Part shown: positions 26,226 to 35,806 of the stretch, one piece after another
How positions within the stretch are numbered: the first letter of the stretch is position 1
Layout of the letters: every line of letters starts with the position of its first letter
Assembly (NCBI RefSeq): GCF_000934745.1
Contig: NZ_KN882168.1
Coordinates: 1 to 64,000, forward strand
Origin: Desulfonatronum thioautotrophicum
Lineage (GTDB): Bacteria > Desulfobacterota > Desulfovibrionia > Desulfovibrionales > Desulfonatronaceae
Direction of reading: 5' to 3'
Length of the DNA stretch: 64,000 bases
The notes under the pieces: model-generated
Seen by the model: only the letters and a program-made list of their open reading frames with translations
Told to the model about the DNA's origin: nothing
Databases searched by the model: none
Program-made: the position numbers and the translations under genes

Positions 26226-26731
26226 TTTTTACCATAATCCGGGTTGATTTGGTTTTGAGATTTCGTCTCCTTCCGCCGCAGCGAAATCCTGCGCAAGATC
26301 CGTGGCAGCATGTTCCGCATCACCAAATACTACAAGCTCTTGGCCGCCAATACCAAAGCTTTCGCCAAACCAAGGACAATGACATGGTCGACATGAGTCC
26401 CATGCGGCATTGGACGGACAGCAAGATCAGCTGCCACATCCTGAGCTGCATTGTTGCCCTCTCCTATCTGCACCTCTTGGAATTACGCTTGACCAAAGAC
26501 GGGTTGAAGCTCTCCGCAGCCTCGGCAATGCAGCAGATGCGAGCACTCCATTCATGTCTTTGCTGGAATGTCGGGGCGCGAAAGGCGATTCGTAAGCTTG
26601 AGGAACCAAGCAAAGGCCAAGATAATGAAGGCTATGGGCTACGGAGTGAGCAGTGGGGTCTTACAGGAATTGACGAACTAACATGGCTGAGTTGCATACG
26701 ATTCATGAAAATACGACATGCAATCTGCTAA
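26226..26731 (+). pseudogene. IS1634-type transposase C-terminal remnant
   Basis: One frame reads LRKIRGSMFRITKYYKLLAA then NTKAFAKP; after a frameshift another reads HWTDSKISCHILSCIVALSY, LHLLELRLTKDGLKLSAASA and QQMRALHSCLCW. These match the end of IS1634/IS4-group DDE transposases (Lys-Ile..His-Ile-Phe..Val-Leu-Ala-Leu; Leu-Glu-Leu). The catalytic DDE core is missing. The surrounding sequence turns AT-rich immediately after it. Confidence 0.7.
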
Positions 26732-26744
26732 ACTCCTGTTTAAG

Positions 26745-27082
26745 AAAACCTAACATTTATTATAGCAATTATTTAGTGTACTTATGGAGACAAGTAAGGT
26801 GAAAAGTTAGGAATGGAGGAAAAGTGTAAGTAAAAAACTCAATTATTTTAGTAACCTTACGCTCCTAACGCTCCTAACGCCATTTTTGGATAGGATTATA
26901 AAGGGAGATCCTAACGTATACCTCCATTGTTTCGTCAAATATTATATATATATATATATAATATGATTACAGTAACTTAGCGCCAGGGAGTTTCTCCCTT
27001 TTTTGTTATCATTTTTTTCTAGTTCAAAATCATTTATTTATTTTCTTGTTTTTAGGCGTTAGGACACTTTTTTATGTTAGGA
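26745..27082 (+). repeat. 338-bp direct repeat, copy A (CCTAAC/GTTAGG-rich)
   Basis: Nearly identical to 28383-28720 (one difference seen, at about 26767); weaker similarity of the two copies continues to about 27275 and 28915. It contains many TCCTAAC or GTTAGGA words in both orientations, a (TA)n palindrome (about 26945-26962), and a small terminator-like hairpin GGGAG-TTT-CTCCC followed by a T-run (about 26985-27004). No coding frame. From 27083 to 27719 the DNA stays very AT-rich; a 102-codon open frame at 27340-27648 is low-complexity and not convincing. Confidence 0.85.
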
Positions 27083-27719
27083 ACTTTCTAATACATTGTT
27101 TTTACAGTTATATTTCCTAACACATTTGTCGTAAGTTGTTTTTTTTGTTTTGTTAGGAATGTTAGGAATATTGTATTAACACAAAATTGTTTATATAATT
27201 TCAGTTAAAATATACTGATTCAATTTATTATTATTTTTTTGAGATGTTAATTCCTAACATTTTTATTTATTAAAACAATTTTCCTGTATACTTTTGTTGT
27301 TTTATTTAATCAATCTAGTGTTTATAAAGAACAAAAAACTTGCCAATATGCATTAAGTATTTTTTTTGGTTATTACGTTTTTATTGGTTTAGTAAAAACA
27401 TTTTTTTTGTTGATTTGCATGTTATTTTTTTTTACGACAATATTTTAAGCTTGCTTACTTATGTAAATTATTTGATTTTAAATAGTTTAAAAAAATATAC
27501 ATTAAATATAATTGTGTTAAGTCTTATTGTTCCAATTTTTTGCAAATTCCTACTAAATGGTTGCATGAAAAAAACAGTGCAGTACAGCAATATGCTTTCA
27601 GAAAACATGGAAATTACAAGTTTAGGAGTTGAAACTAATTTTATTTAGTTAAAGGTAGGAATAATGATAACGGAATTAATTGGTGTGAAAATAAAGTGAT
27701 TTGGTCTGGGGTTGAACTC

Positions 27720-28310
27720 ATGTCTTTATTTGATACAAAAGACAAACATGATGTCCAAGGGCATGGCCTTGAATGTAAAAAAATATGTCCGCCTTATTCA
27801 CCGTAAAATAAACGGGCGGAATCGTTTTTATGTTCAGCTTGTCCAGGAAGGTAGGCCAAGTGTTAAAGTCGAGAACGTAATAGGGGAAAATACAGTTAGC
27901 CTGGATATTGGACTTCAACTATTGCCGTAGTGTCACCTCAAAATGCGTTTTTTGAGCCTTTCTGTGGCAAATTGGAGTCTATCCAGAAAGATGTTTATTG
28001 TTTACATTGTCGTTTTGATCGATCATGCAGGGCTTTTACCCCAGACGCCTTCAATGAAGATAAGACAAACAAGAAAAATGTCAGACTGAAGAAAATTCAA
28101 GACCTTTGTCCTGGATCAGGTACAGCTTGGCAAGGCAAATAGACAGTTTGGGTCGTATTGCAAAATCGTTGCAAGGGCAAATTGTTAACCGCGTGTTAAA
28201 ACTTGGCAGCACCGTAAATTTTGAGAAATTATCGCACAGGGCGTGGCAGCGTAATTACGGGAAAATTGCAAAACGGCAAACGAGAACCAGGGAAAGCCCC
28301 ACAATACCAC
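27720..28310 (+). pseudogene. TnpB-like (IS200/IS605 OrfB group) pseudogene
   Basis: Reading across two frameshifts: YVRLIHRKINGRNRFYVQLV, VSLDIGLQ, then NAFFEPFCGKLESIQK, DAFNEDKTNKKNVRLKK, and finally LQGQIVNRVLKLGSTVNFEK and RAWQRNYGK. This is the order of blocks in a TnpB-like transposon protein family (the Asp of LDIG is the first RuvC-type acidic residue). Missing are the later RuvC residues and the zinc finger. It sits exactly between the two 338-bp direct repeats. Confidence 0.65.
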
Positions 28311-28382
28311 TCTCAGAACTCCCCAGTTTAACCATGTGAAGTGGTTCAGCAAATCTTTCACCACTTCACAATTTTTAAACAA

Positions 28383-28720
28383 AAAACCTAACATTTATTA
28401 TAGCTATTATTTAGTGTACTTATGGAGACAAGTAAGGTGAAAAGTTAGGAATGGAGGAAAAGTGTAAGTAAAAAACTCAATTATTTTAGTAACCTTACGC
28501 TCCTAACGCTCCTAACGCCATTTTTGGATAGGATTATAAAGGGAGATCCTAACGTATACCTCCATTGTTTCGTCAAATATTATATATATATATATATAAT
28601 ATGATTACAGTAACTTAGCGCCAGGGAGTTTCTCCCTTTTTTGTTATCATTTTTTTCTAGTTCAAAATCATTTATTTATTTTCTTGTTTTTAGGCGTTAG
28701 GACACTTTTTTATGTTAGGA
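28383..28720 (+). repeat. 338-bp direct repeat, copy B
   Basis: Same orientation as 26745-27082, offset 1638 bp, with the same CCTAAC/GTTAGG words, TA palindrome and hairpin-T-run. Confidence 0.85.
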
Positions 28721-29640
28721 GCCTTTTAAGTACTTGTTTTTATTAATATATATTATAACAGATTTATCGTAAGTTGTTATTTTTGTTTTGTTAGGAATGT
28801 TAGGAATAATATACTAATACAACCTTGCTTACATAACCTCAATTGAAATATTATAGCTCTATGTTCTTTTGAATTTTTAGAATATTAATTCCTAACATTT
28901 TTATTTATACAACTTTTATATCTATGCAACTTTTAATATATTTTTATCTATAATATTTTTTATAAAGACAATATAAAAAATATTAATTTAATTTTTTATA
29001 TGTAACTTATTTATCATATTTTTTATTAACAATAATTATATAATTTTTTTAAATAATCTCTATTTTTTATTTTTATTAATAAAACTACATGCTTTACATC
29101 TATATTTTTATGCAAAATTTACATTTTGATTATAACAAATTATATTAAAATATTATATTTTTCAATAAATGTATATTAAATTTTAAATATTTATCCAAAC
29201 ATTGATAAAAATAAATCACATTTTGTTGTAAAAAATTTTTATATAATATATGCACTTAAATTATTTATAATATTGCAAATATTTAAATATTACAAAAAAT
29301 ATACTTAAAGGACAATTTATAAGTATATATATTAATTTTATAATAATATTTTTAATAAAAATGAAAATATGAGTAATAATACCATGTAATGTGGTGTACA
29401 AAATATTGTAAAAGAATGTTATTCACGTTGTTGATGTGTTGATGTTTGTCTTAAAGAGACTATACATAAAACAGAAAAAGAGATTTCTTTTTGACATGAT
29501 AGAATTTGAGGCAATGTCCGATTATGTTTATCTGTTAGAGTAAGTCGGTTATCAATATGAAACTCACAATCTAATTAAATGAATATTTGCGATGCTTGAA
29601 ATTGATGCGCAAATCAAAGGCACTTGTTGACACTTTTACA
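28721..29640. other. Extremely AT-rich non-coding stretch
   Basis: About 0.9 kb with long runs of A/T on both strands and no convincing gene, promoter set or tandem array. The first ~190 bp are a diverged continuation of repeat copy B. Composition returns to GC-rich within about 100 bp of the tRNA-like scar at 29716. Confidence 0.7.
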
Positions 29641-29715
29641 CAGTCAGGCTACTTGTTTCCACCTTTAACGATTGTAGAACCTATGGAATTCAATTGGTTA
29701 GAAGTGTAGCCTGGA

Positions 29716-29735
29716 GAATCCCTCCCTCTCCGCCA
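29716..29735 (+). other. tRNA-Ser 3'-end fragment: probable attachment-site scar
   Basis: The 20-mer GAATCCCTCCCTCTCCGCCA is the 3' side of the T-arm, acceptor strand and CCA of a bacterial tRNA-Ser. The rest of a tRNA cannot be built from the upstream sequence, so only the 3' end is present. Such partial tRNA ends are left when integrases insert into tRNA genes. It marks the sharp change from AT-rich DNA (left) to GC-rich DNA (right). From here to 30031 I see no gene. Confidence 0.65.
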
Positions 29736-30031
29736 GAATGCCGCGTCTCGATTTTTTTCCACGCATTTGCTTTTTCCTGCTTTCCTTTTCTCCGCACTGG
29801 TTTTTTCTCTTTCCATCCACCATGCTCCTGGTGGCTGGTCCGAACCCCAATCTGTCGCAGCTGCATTGCTTTCACCTTTCATCCTCGGCACGGATCCATC
29901 GCTTCGAGATGCTGCAGGCCTTTCCGGCTTTAACAGCCGTCTCATCCCCTTGTGCCTTGCCGTCTCGCTCTTCCGTGGCGTAGGCTTGTCTGGTACCATG
30001 GGACTGTTGACGGTATGCTCCTGATTTGCAC

Positions 30032-31663
30032 ATGACCACCACGATTTTCATGCTTTTTGGCGGGATCGGACTCTTCCTGTTGGGGATGGTCCTGTTTACC
30101 GATGCATTGAAGTCCTTCGCCGGGCAAGCCCTGCGGGACGCCCTGCTGCGGTTCACGGGCCGGCCATGGAAGGCCTTTGTCTCCGGTGCGCTGGCCACAG
30201 TTCTTGTCCAGTCCTCCAGCGCCGCCACGGTCACGGTGATCGGCTTTGTCAGCGCGGGCCTGTTGACGTTTCCCCAGGCGGTGGGCGTGGTGATCGGGTC
30301 AAGCCTGGGCACCACCGGCACCGGGTGGATCGTTTCCATGCTCGGTCTGAAGTTCAGCATCGGCCTCTATGCCTTGCCCCTGGTCGGGATCGGTTCGTTT
30401 CTGAAACTTCTGGCCCATGGGCGCTGGAAGTCCCTCGGCCTGGCCCTAGCCGGGTTCGGCCTGATATTTGTGGGCATCGATATTCTGCAGGAAGGGATGC
30501 GGGGGGTGTCCGAGCGGTTCAACCTGGCCCAGTTGCCCTCCAGCGGACTGGTTGGTCATTTTCTGGTCATGTCCATCGGCGTGGCCATGACCGTGGTCAT
30601 GCAGTCCTCCAGCGCGGCGGTGGCTACCACGCTGACGGCGCTGCACACGGGGGCGGTGAGCTTTGAGCAGGCCGCTTCACTGGTCATTGGCGCGGCCATC
30701 GGAACCACAATCACCGGGGCCCTGGCCGCCATCGGGGGCAGTGTCCCAGCCAAGCGGACCGCCCTGGCCCACGTGCTATTCAATCTGGCCACGGGTGTCA
30801 TCGCCGTGGTGCTCCTTCCCGGACTGCTGCTGGTCATTCGCCTGATGCAGGATCACCTGGGCTTGGACCCGGGGGCGGTCAGCCTTGCAGCCTTCCACAC
30901 GTTCTTCATCGCTCTGGGCGTCCTGGGTGTCCTGCCCGTCGTGGATCGGTTCGCCCGCTGGATCGAACGGCTACTGCCTGAAACCGGTCCGGAACTGACC
31001 CGCCATCTCGACGATTCCCTGCTCCATGCTCCGGCGGTCGCCCTGGAGGCATCCCGCCGAGCGCTGTGTAATACGGCCTGTGAACTGTTCCGGGTTGTGG
31101 ACGCCAATCTGGGCAGGCACCCGTACCAGCTGGAGAGACAGGTCTTTCGCATCACCGAAGCCCTGGAACGGACCCAGCAGTTCTTCAACCGGATTCCGGC
31201 ACTGTCCGAGGAGCAGCCGCTGTCAGCGGTCCGGGTGGCCCAGATGCATGCCATCGACCATCTGCTGCGCTTGACCTTCCACCGCCACCAACCCGTGGAG
31301 ATGCGGCGGGTTCTGCACCTGGACAGCGTCCGGGAATCGGTGCGGTTGGCCGAGGAGCTGCTGGAGTTGGGGCGATCCGGACTGCTGGGTGAACAGGAGC
31401 AGGGCTGGACCATGGCCGTGGAGCGCAAGGCCATGACCCTTGCGGAACTGCGTCGCCAGGAGCGTCCCTTAGTGCTCAGCCAGACGGCTGACAAGCACAG
31501 GGATCCCGCCATGGCCCTGCAGATGCTGGATGCGATGCGCTGGTTGGACCGGATCGGATACCATGCTTGGCGCATCTGCCATTACCTGGGCCAGGGCGAG
31601 TCCGGGATTCAGCCGTCGGACCGGGAGATGGCCCTGGAGGATTCCACGCCGATTTCCGTCTAG
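30032..31663 (+). CDS. Na/Pi cotransporter family protein (NptA/YjbB type with PhoU-like tail)
   Basis: 543 aa from the ATG at 30032; a TTG at 30026 is in frame. Two inverted-repeat transport units each carry a QSSSA signature: ATVLVQSSSAATVTVIGFV near residue 68 and VVMQSSSAAVATTLTALH near 190. About eight hydrophobic segments span residues 5-310. From about 330 onward the protein is soluble and helical, like PhoU. It imports phosphate with sodium, or may export it; PhoU-like tails are thought to regulate flux. GC-rich, intact, and probably native chromosome to the right of the att scar. Confidence 0.9.
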   Translation: MTTTIFMLFGGIGLFLLGMVLFTDALKSFAGQALRDALLRFTGRPWKAFVSGALATVLVQSSSAATVTVIGFVSAGLLTFPQAVGVVIGSSLGTTGTGWIVSMLGLKFSIGLYALPLVGIGSFLKLLAHGRWKSLGLALAGFGLIFVGIDILQEGMRGVSERFNLAQLPSSGLVGHFLVMSIGVAMTVVMQSSSAAVATTLTALHTGAVSFEQAASLVIGAAIGTTITGALAAIGGSVPAKRTALAHVLFNLATGVIAVVLLPGLLLVIRLMQDHLGLDPGAVSLAAFHTFFIALGVLGVLPVVDRFARWIERLLPETGPELTRHLDDSLLHAPAVALEASRRALCNTACELFRVVDANLGRHPYQLERQVFRITEALERTQQFFNRIPALSEEQPLSAVRVAQMHAIDHLLRLTFHRHQPVEMRRVLHLDSVRESVRLAEELLELGRSGLLGEQEQGWTMAVERKAMTLAELRRQERPLVLSQTADKHRDPAMALQMLDAMRWLDRIGYHAWRICHYLGQGESGIQPSDREMALEDSTPISV

Positions 31664-31821
31664 CACAACGCGGTGTATGCCCACGGCCTGATCCGGCCGC
31701 TTTTCCGGCTCCGTATCCGGCACTGTGCCCGGTTTTGTTCGTTTCTGGGTCTGTGCTTCCTCTGGCCTTCCCTCGATATCCCACCCTGGAGCCGCCATGA
31801 ATGACACCTCCGTGGTTTTCA

Positions 31822-32486
31822 TGCCTGGAATCAGACCAAGGTCTACCACATGGGCGAGGTGGAGGTGGATGCCCTGCGCGGGGTGGATCTGGATCTGTAC
31901 CTGGGCGAGTTCGTGGTTCTGCTCGGGCTCTCGGGGAGCAGCAAGTCCACCCTGTTGAACATCCTGGGGGGGGGCTGGACCGGCCCACCAGCAGCACGGT
32001 AGTCTCTGCCAAGGGCTGTACCTGGTCCGGGACACGGAACGGGAGCTGCCCCCGTTCCGCCGCCGGGTCGTGGGGTTCGTCTTCCAGTTCTACAACCTGA
32101 TTCCCAACCTGACGGCCCGGGAGAATGTGGCCATCGTCACCGAGATCAGCACGGACCCCCTGTCCCCGGAGGAGGCCCTGGGTCTGGTGGGGCTTTCCGG
32201 GCGGCTGGACCATTTCCCGGCCCAGCTTTCCGGCGGGCAGCAGCAGCGGATGGCCATTGCCAAGCGCCCGGAAGTGCTGCTCTGCGACGAACCGACCGGA
32301 GCCCTGGATTCGACCACGGGCATCGCCGTGCTGGAAGCCCTGCTCCGGGTCAACCAGGACCTGGGCACCACCACCGCGGAGATCACCCACAATGCCTACA
32401 TCGTCCGGATGGCCGACCGGGTGGTTTCTCTGAGCGATGGGCGGATTGCCTCGGTGGAGGTGAACAGGATAAAAAGACCCCCAGCG
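31822..32486 (+). pseudogene. ABC transporter ATPase pseudogene (LolD/DevA/MacB type)
   Basis: Reading across frames: [20 protein letters not shown], a damaged Walker A (GLSGSSKST, a conserved Gly changed to Ser), [20 protein letters not shown], signature [13 protein letters not shown] and Walker [14 protein letters not shown]. There are frameshifts around the G-run near 31970 and again before the 3' end (KKTPSEMSW). The ancestral protein powered an FtsX-type permease, whose broken gene follows at once. Confidence 0.85.
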
Positions 32487-33267
32487 AGATGTCCTGGTGA
32501 GTCCGCTGTTTCGAAAATTGCTCCGTGATCTGCAGCGGATGCACGGCCAGGTCCTGGCCATTGCCGTAGTCATTGCCGGCGGGGTGGCCACCCTGGTCAT
32601 GTCCCAGACCAGCCTGGAGTCCCTGACCACGACCAGGGATATGTTCTACCGGGACTCCCGGTTCAGTGAAGTCTTTGTCACCCTCCGGCGGGCACCCAGT
32701 TACCTAGAAGAGCAGATCCAGGCCATCCCCGTGGTCCAGTTCGTGGAAACGCGGATACGGGCCACGGCCAATCTGGAAATTCCGGGCTACCCTGATCCGG
32801 CCATGGGGCTATTCCTCTCCCTGCCCGACGGAGCCAACGCCGAGCTGAACCGACTATACCTGCGCACCGGCCGCCTGCCGGGATACGGGCAGGACCGGGA
32901 GGCGGTGGTCGGCGAGGCCTTTGCCGATGCCCACGGCTTTGATCCCGGAGATCGGCTGACCGCGATCATCAATGGCCGTCGCCAGGAACTGACCATTGTC
33001 GGCCTCGCCCTGTCCCAGGAGTTCATCTACCTGCTCAAGCCTGGGGAACTGTTTCCGGACTTAAAGCGTCATGGCGTGTTCTGGATGAATCGGGCCGCAC
33101 TGGCCGCTGCCAATGATATGGACGGCGCGTTCAACGACGCGGTTCTGTCCCTGGCTCGGGAGGGATCGGGGACGTGCTGGAGCATCTGGACCGCCTTTTG
33201 GCTCCCTACGGCGGCCTGGGTGCGGTGAGCCGGGATGACCAGCTCTCCCATCGCTACCTGTCCGTGG

Positions 33268-34746
33268 GTAAGCGCTCACAGGGTCAGGACAAAAGGGAAA
33301 ACATGTACAGCAGTTAGGGCATGGAAGTTTTGCAGTATGTGGTCAAGCAGACATCACCCACCGTGGTCATGTACACCCCATGGCCCATGCTGGGTTTGGC
33401 TTACGAGCTTTACGAAGAGAATCTTGCTCTCAAAGACCAACTGGGTCAGCAAAAAGCTTTGATCGAGAAGCTCCACTCAAAGCTCAACGAGGATTCAACA
33501 ACTTCAAACAAACCGCCTTCCAGCGACAACCCATTCAAGAAAGAGAAAAAGAGCGCAAGACGACTCGGGAGCCAGAGCCGAGTCGAAAAGGCTACCGCCA
33601 GCAGTGTGTACGCCCTACCGAAGTATCGGAGATCCTACCTGCAGGCTGTGCTTGCGGCTGTAATCGTCTGGAAGAACCTGAACTCTTCTATATTCACCAA
33701 CACATTGCCCTGCCTGTCATCCAGCCCATTGTTGAGCATATCATTCTTTACCACAGATGGTGTACCAGCTGCGACAAAATCAGCAAAGCCGTCATTCCTT
33801 ACGCGAAGCGTGTCGGCTTTGGTTCGCGATTCTCGGCGACGGTCGTTGAACTTTGCGCCATCCATGGGGACAGCAGGCGAGCCGTTCAGGACTATTGTCA
33901 ATCCGTTTCCAGCGTCCCCATCAGCCAAGGCGGCATCCAGAAGATAGTCGACCGTGCCTAGGAGGCCATCAAGCCTCATTACGACGCTATCGATGAAGTC
34001 GCTCATAATGAGGACGGGTCAACCACATCGACGAGACGTCCTGGCGCAACTGTTCAAATCTGGCTTGGTTATGGGTCATGGTTGGCCTCGCTGTGGCCTT
34101 TTTCATGAACCACAAGCATCGCTCCAAGGAAACCTTTGAAGCCCTGGTCAATGGCTGGCAAGGGATTTTGGTCAGCGATGGATATCGTCTGTATCAAAAC
34201 TGGGTCAACAAGCGCCAAACTTGCCTGTCACATCTGATCCGCAAAGCCCGAGCCCTTTCCCCGGAGAGCCGATTCGGAACTGGCCAAGTATGGCACCTGG
34301 ACGAAGAAAGAACTCCAGAGGCTCTAACGGATGTCAAAGGCCCAAACGATGCGGTGTGAATGGCACGCATTCAATGCCCGCCTCATTCGGTTGACGCGAA
34401 GTATGCAAACCGTGATGACGACGCGGGGCAATTTGTCCGCCAACTTTTACGCGAGATGGACAACCTGTGTGTCTTTCTCCATGAGCATGGGGCGTGTCTC
34501 CGACGAACAATCTCGCGGTGAGAATGCTGCGTTTCGCCGTCCTCTGGCGGAAAAGAAGCCTTGGCACAGCCAGTGAAAAAGGTGACCGGTGGGTTGAACG
34601 TATCCTGTCCTTAAGCCAAACCTGCCGTATTCAAAAACGACTCACCTATGCCGAGCTGGTCAACGCTCTTGAGGCCTACTTCAATGGTACTCAGCCCGAG
34701 ATCGAGTGGGTTCAAAAGCTCGACCCCAAGGGCTGTGTGCGCTTAC
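33268..34746 (+). mobile_element. IS66-family element (tnpC-only, ISBst12-like), 1479 bp, with 8-bp target duplication
   Basis: The ends are inverted repeats GTAAGCGCTCACAG... (33268) and ...GGGCTGTGTGCGCTTAC (to 34746). Both sides carry the same 8 bp, GTCCGTGG (33260-33267 and 34747-34754), the duplication size known for IS66. The size and single gene fit the IS66 branch that lacks tnpA/tnpB. It lies inside the ABC permease gene, and removing it with one duplicate restores the coding order. Confidence 0.88.
33321..34560 (+). pseudogene. IS66 transposase (TnpC) pseudogene
   Basis: Fragments in three frames: a leucine-zipper-like start (LAYELYEENLALKDQLGQQK), KPPSSDNPFKK, then after a frameshift TVVELCAIHGDSRRAVQDYC and ISQGGIQKIVDRA-stop, then HIDETSWR, FEALVNGWQGILVSDGYRLY and CLSHLIRKARAL. 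These are IS66 blocks, including part of the DDE region. Several frameshifts and stops mean it is inactive, although the element's ends are well preserved. Confidence 0.85.
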
Positions 34747-35129
34747 GTCCGTGGAACTGGACCAGTTGGCTGGCATGGCCACCTATTTTCCGACCATCTT
34801 TCTGGGGGTGGCCGTCTTTCTGCTGAACGTTGTTTTTTCCTGGCTGGTGGGCACCCAGCGGGAGCAGATCGCCGTTCTAAAGGCCTTTGGCTACTCCAAT
34901 GCCGGGATCGGCATGCACTATGCCCAGATGGTCCTGCTGATCTCCCTGCTGGGGCAGCAGCTGGCCGAGACCTACAGCACGTTTTTCCGGTTTCCCTATC
35001 TGGATTATCACCTCTCCCCCTGCGTGGCCGCCATTGGGCTGACGAACAGGAGCCGTGATTACCAAATTATGCCGTAAAATTGGGACTATTCGTGTCTTCC
35101 AATCTATCCCAGGCCTGGTTGTCAGAAAT

Positions 35130-35385
35130 ACGTAATGCTCCCCTACGACAGTTTCGATGATGCCCAGCGCAAAATACTGTATGAGAAATGTCGGGGCTGA
35201 GCACGTTTCCCACGATTGTCCTGTCAGTCTTTAGCGGCTCTACTCTACTAAGACAACTTTGGGTGATCGAAAAGTATGACATGGATATTAAGGTTTGCAC
35301 CCCGATGCTTATACAGCTTTCTTCGCAGTGGGCGACGGAGCGGATCGTGCGAGGAAGTTTGCAACATTATGTAAGCAGAATGTAA
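35130..35385 (+). pseudogene. Partial, frameshifted copy of the 22033-22563 gene
   Basis: Nucleotides match about 22325-22560: LPYDSFDDAQRKILYEKCRG, then a 1-bp deletion, then FPTIVLSVFSGSTLLRQLWV, EKYDMDIKVCTPMLIQLSS and ATERIVRGSL. The first ~95 codons are absent. It lies directly after the broken ABC permease, at the boundary to AT-rich DNA. Confidence 0.85.
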
Positions 35386-35491
35386 GTTTTTTGTGTTACA
35401 AAAAAGTAACAATAAGATTAGCCTCTACTGATTTTTTTATAAATTATATCTGTATTTAATAATATTTTTTTATAAATTATACATAAAATAC

Positions 35492-35531
35492 AATTAGCCC
35501 TTCAAAAAAAATTGGAGGGCTAATTTTTTGC
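35492..35531. terminator. Terminator hairpin before the DUF262 locus
   Basis: Inverted repeat AATTAGCCCTTCAA / TTGGAGGGCTAATT with an A-rich loop, flanked by A- and T-runs, so it could stop transcription from either side. It separates the broken genes on the left from the DUF262 promoter region. Confidence 0.75.
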
Positions 35532-35614
35532 TTTTTGAAAAAAATAGCAATTTGGTATTGAATTTAAAAAAAATATTAAAAAAACATACAACTTTAAAAT
35601 AAAAAGTTGTATTG

Positions 35615-35767
35615 ATGAATATACTAAAATATTATAAAATTAGTATTGACAATATAAGAAAAATATGGTACTATAAAGAAGGCGAAGGACTACTTAACAA
35701 AAAATTTATAAAAGTTCCAGGAGGTTTGATTACATACATTGAATTTATTTTAGATACTTATTGGTAG
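35615..35767 (+). CDS. Possible 50-aa leader or small protein upstream of DUF262
   Basis: ATG at 35615, open to TAG at 35765-35767. Encodes a basic, aromatic-rich peptide (MNILKYYKISIDNIRKIWYY ... VPGGLITYIEFILDTYW). There is no strong ribosome site, and the best promoter for the next gene lies inside it, so it may be chance. I include it because it ends 39 bp before the DUF262 start and would be co-transcribed from an upstream promoter. Confidence 0.25.
   Translation: MNILKYYKISIDNIRKIWYYKEGEGLLNKKFIKVPGGLITYIEFILDTYW
35646..35674 (+). promoter_or_regulatory. Sigma-70-type promoter for the DUF262-HNH genes
   Basis: TTGACA at 35646-35651, a 17-nt spacer, and TACTAT at 35669-35674, followed by a leader of about 125 nt and an aaaaggagatt ribosome site at the DUF262 ATG. 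Confidence 0.6.
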
Positions 35768-35806
35768 ACACAGATTTTTTTTAAATTTTAACAAAAGGAG
35801 ATTAGA

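Larger units (their letters stand above)
32497..35060 (+). pseudogene. FtsX/DevC-like ABC permease, interrupted by an IS66-family element
   Basis: The 5' part (GTG at 32497 to about 33267) encodes the first membrane segment (VLAIAVVIAGGVATLVM) and the large periplasmic domain. A frameshift near 33180 moves the frame (EHLDRLLAPYGGLGAVSRDD). After the insertion the frame resumes at 34747 with VELDQLAGMATYFPTIFLGV and VGTQREQIAVLKAFGYSNAG, the typical FtsX core, then ends in unrelated sequence before its last membrane segment. It was an exporter permease paired with the ATPase upstream. Confidence 0.85.

Noticed and set aside
27340-27648. 102-codon open frame in AT-rich DNA
   Set aside because: Low-complexity Phe/Leu/Ile/Asn composition produced by A/T runs, no ribosome site, and it lies between repeats.
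26745-28720. Retron, CRISPR array or diversity-generating element as explanation of the direct repeats
   Set aside because: Only two long copies exist, there are no regularly spaced short repeats, and no reverse transcriptase is nearby.
29649-29999. Overlapping open frames around 29.7-30.0 kb
   Set aside because: Present in several frames on both strands at once, as expected for GC-rich non-coding DNA; no motif.
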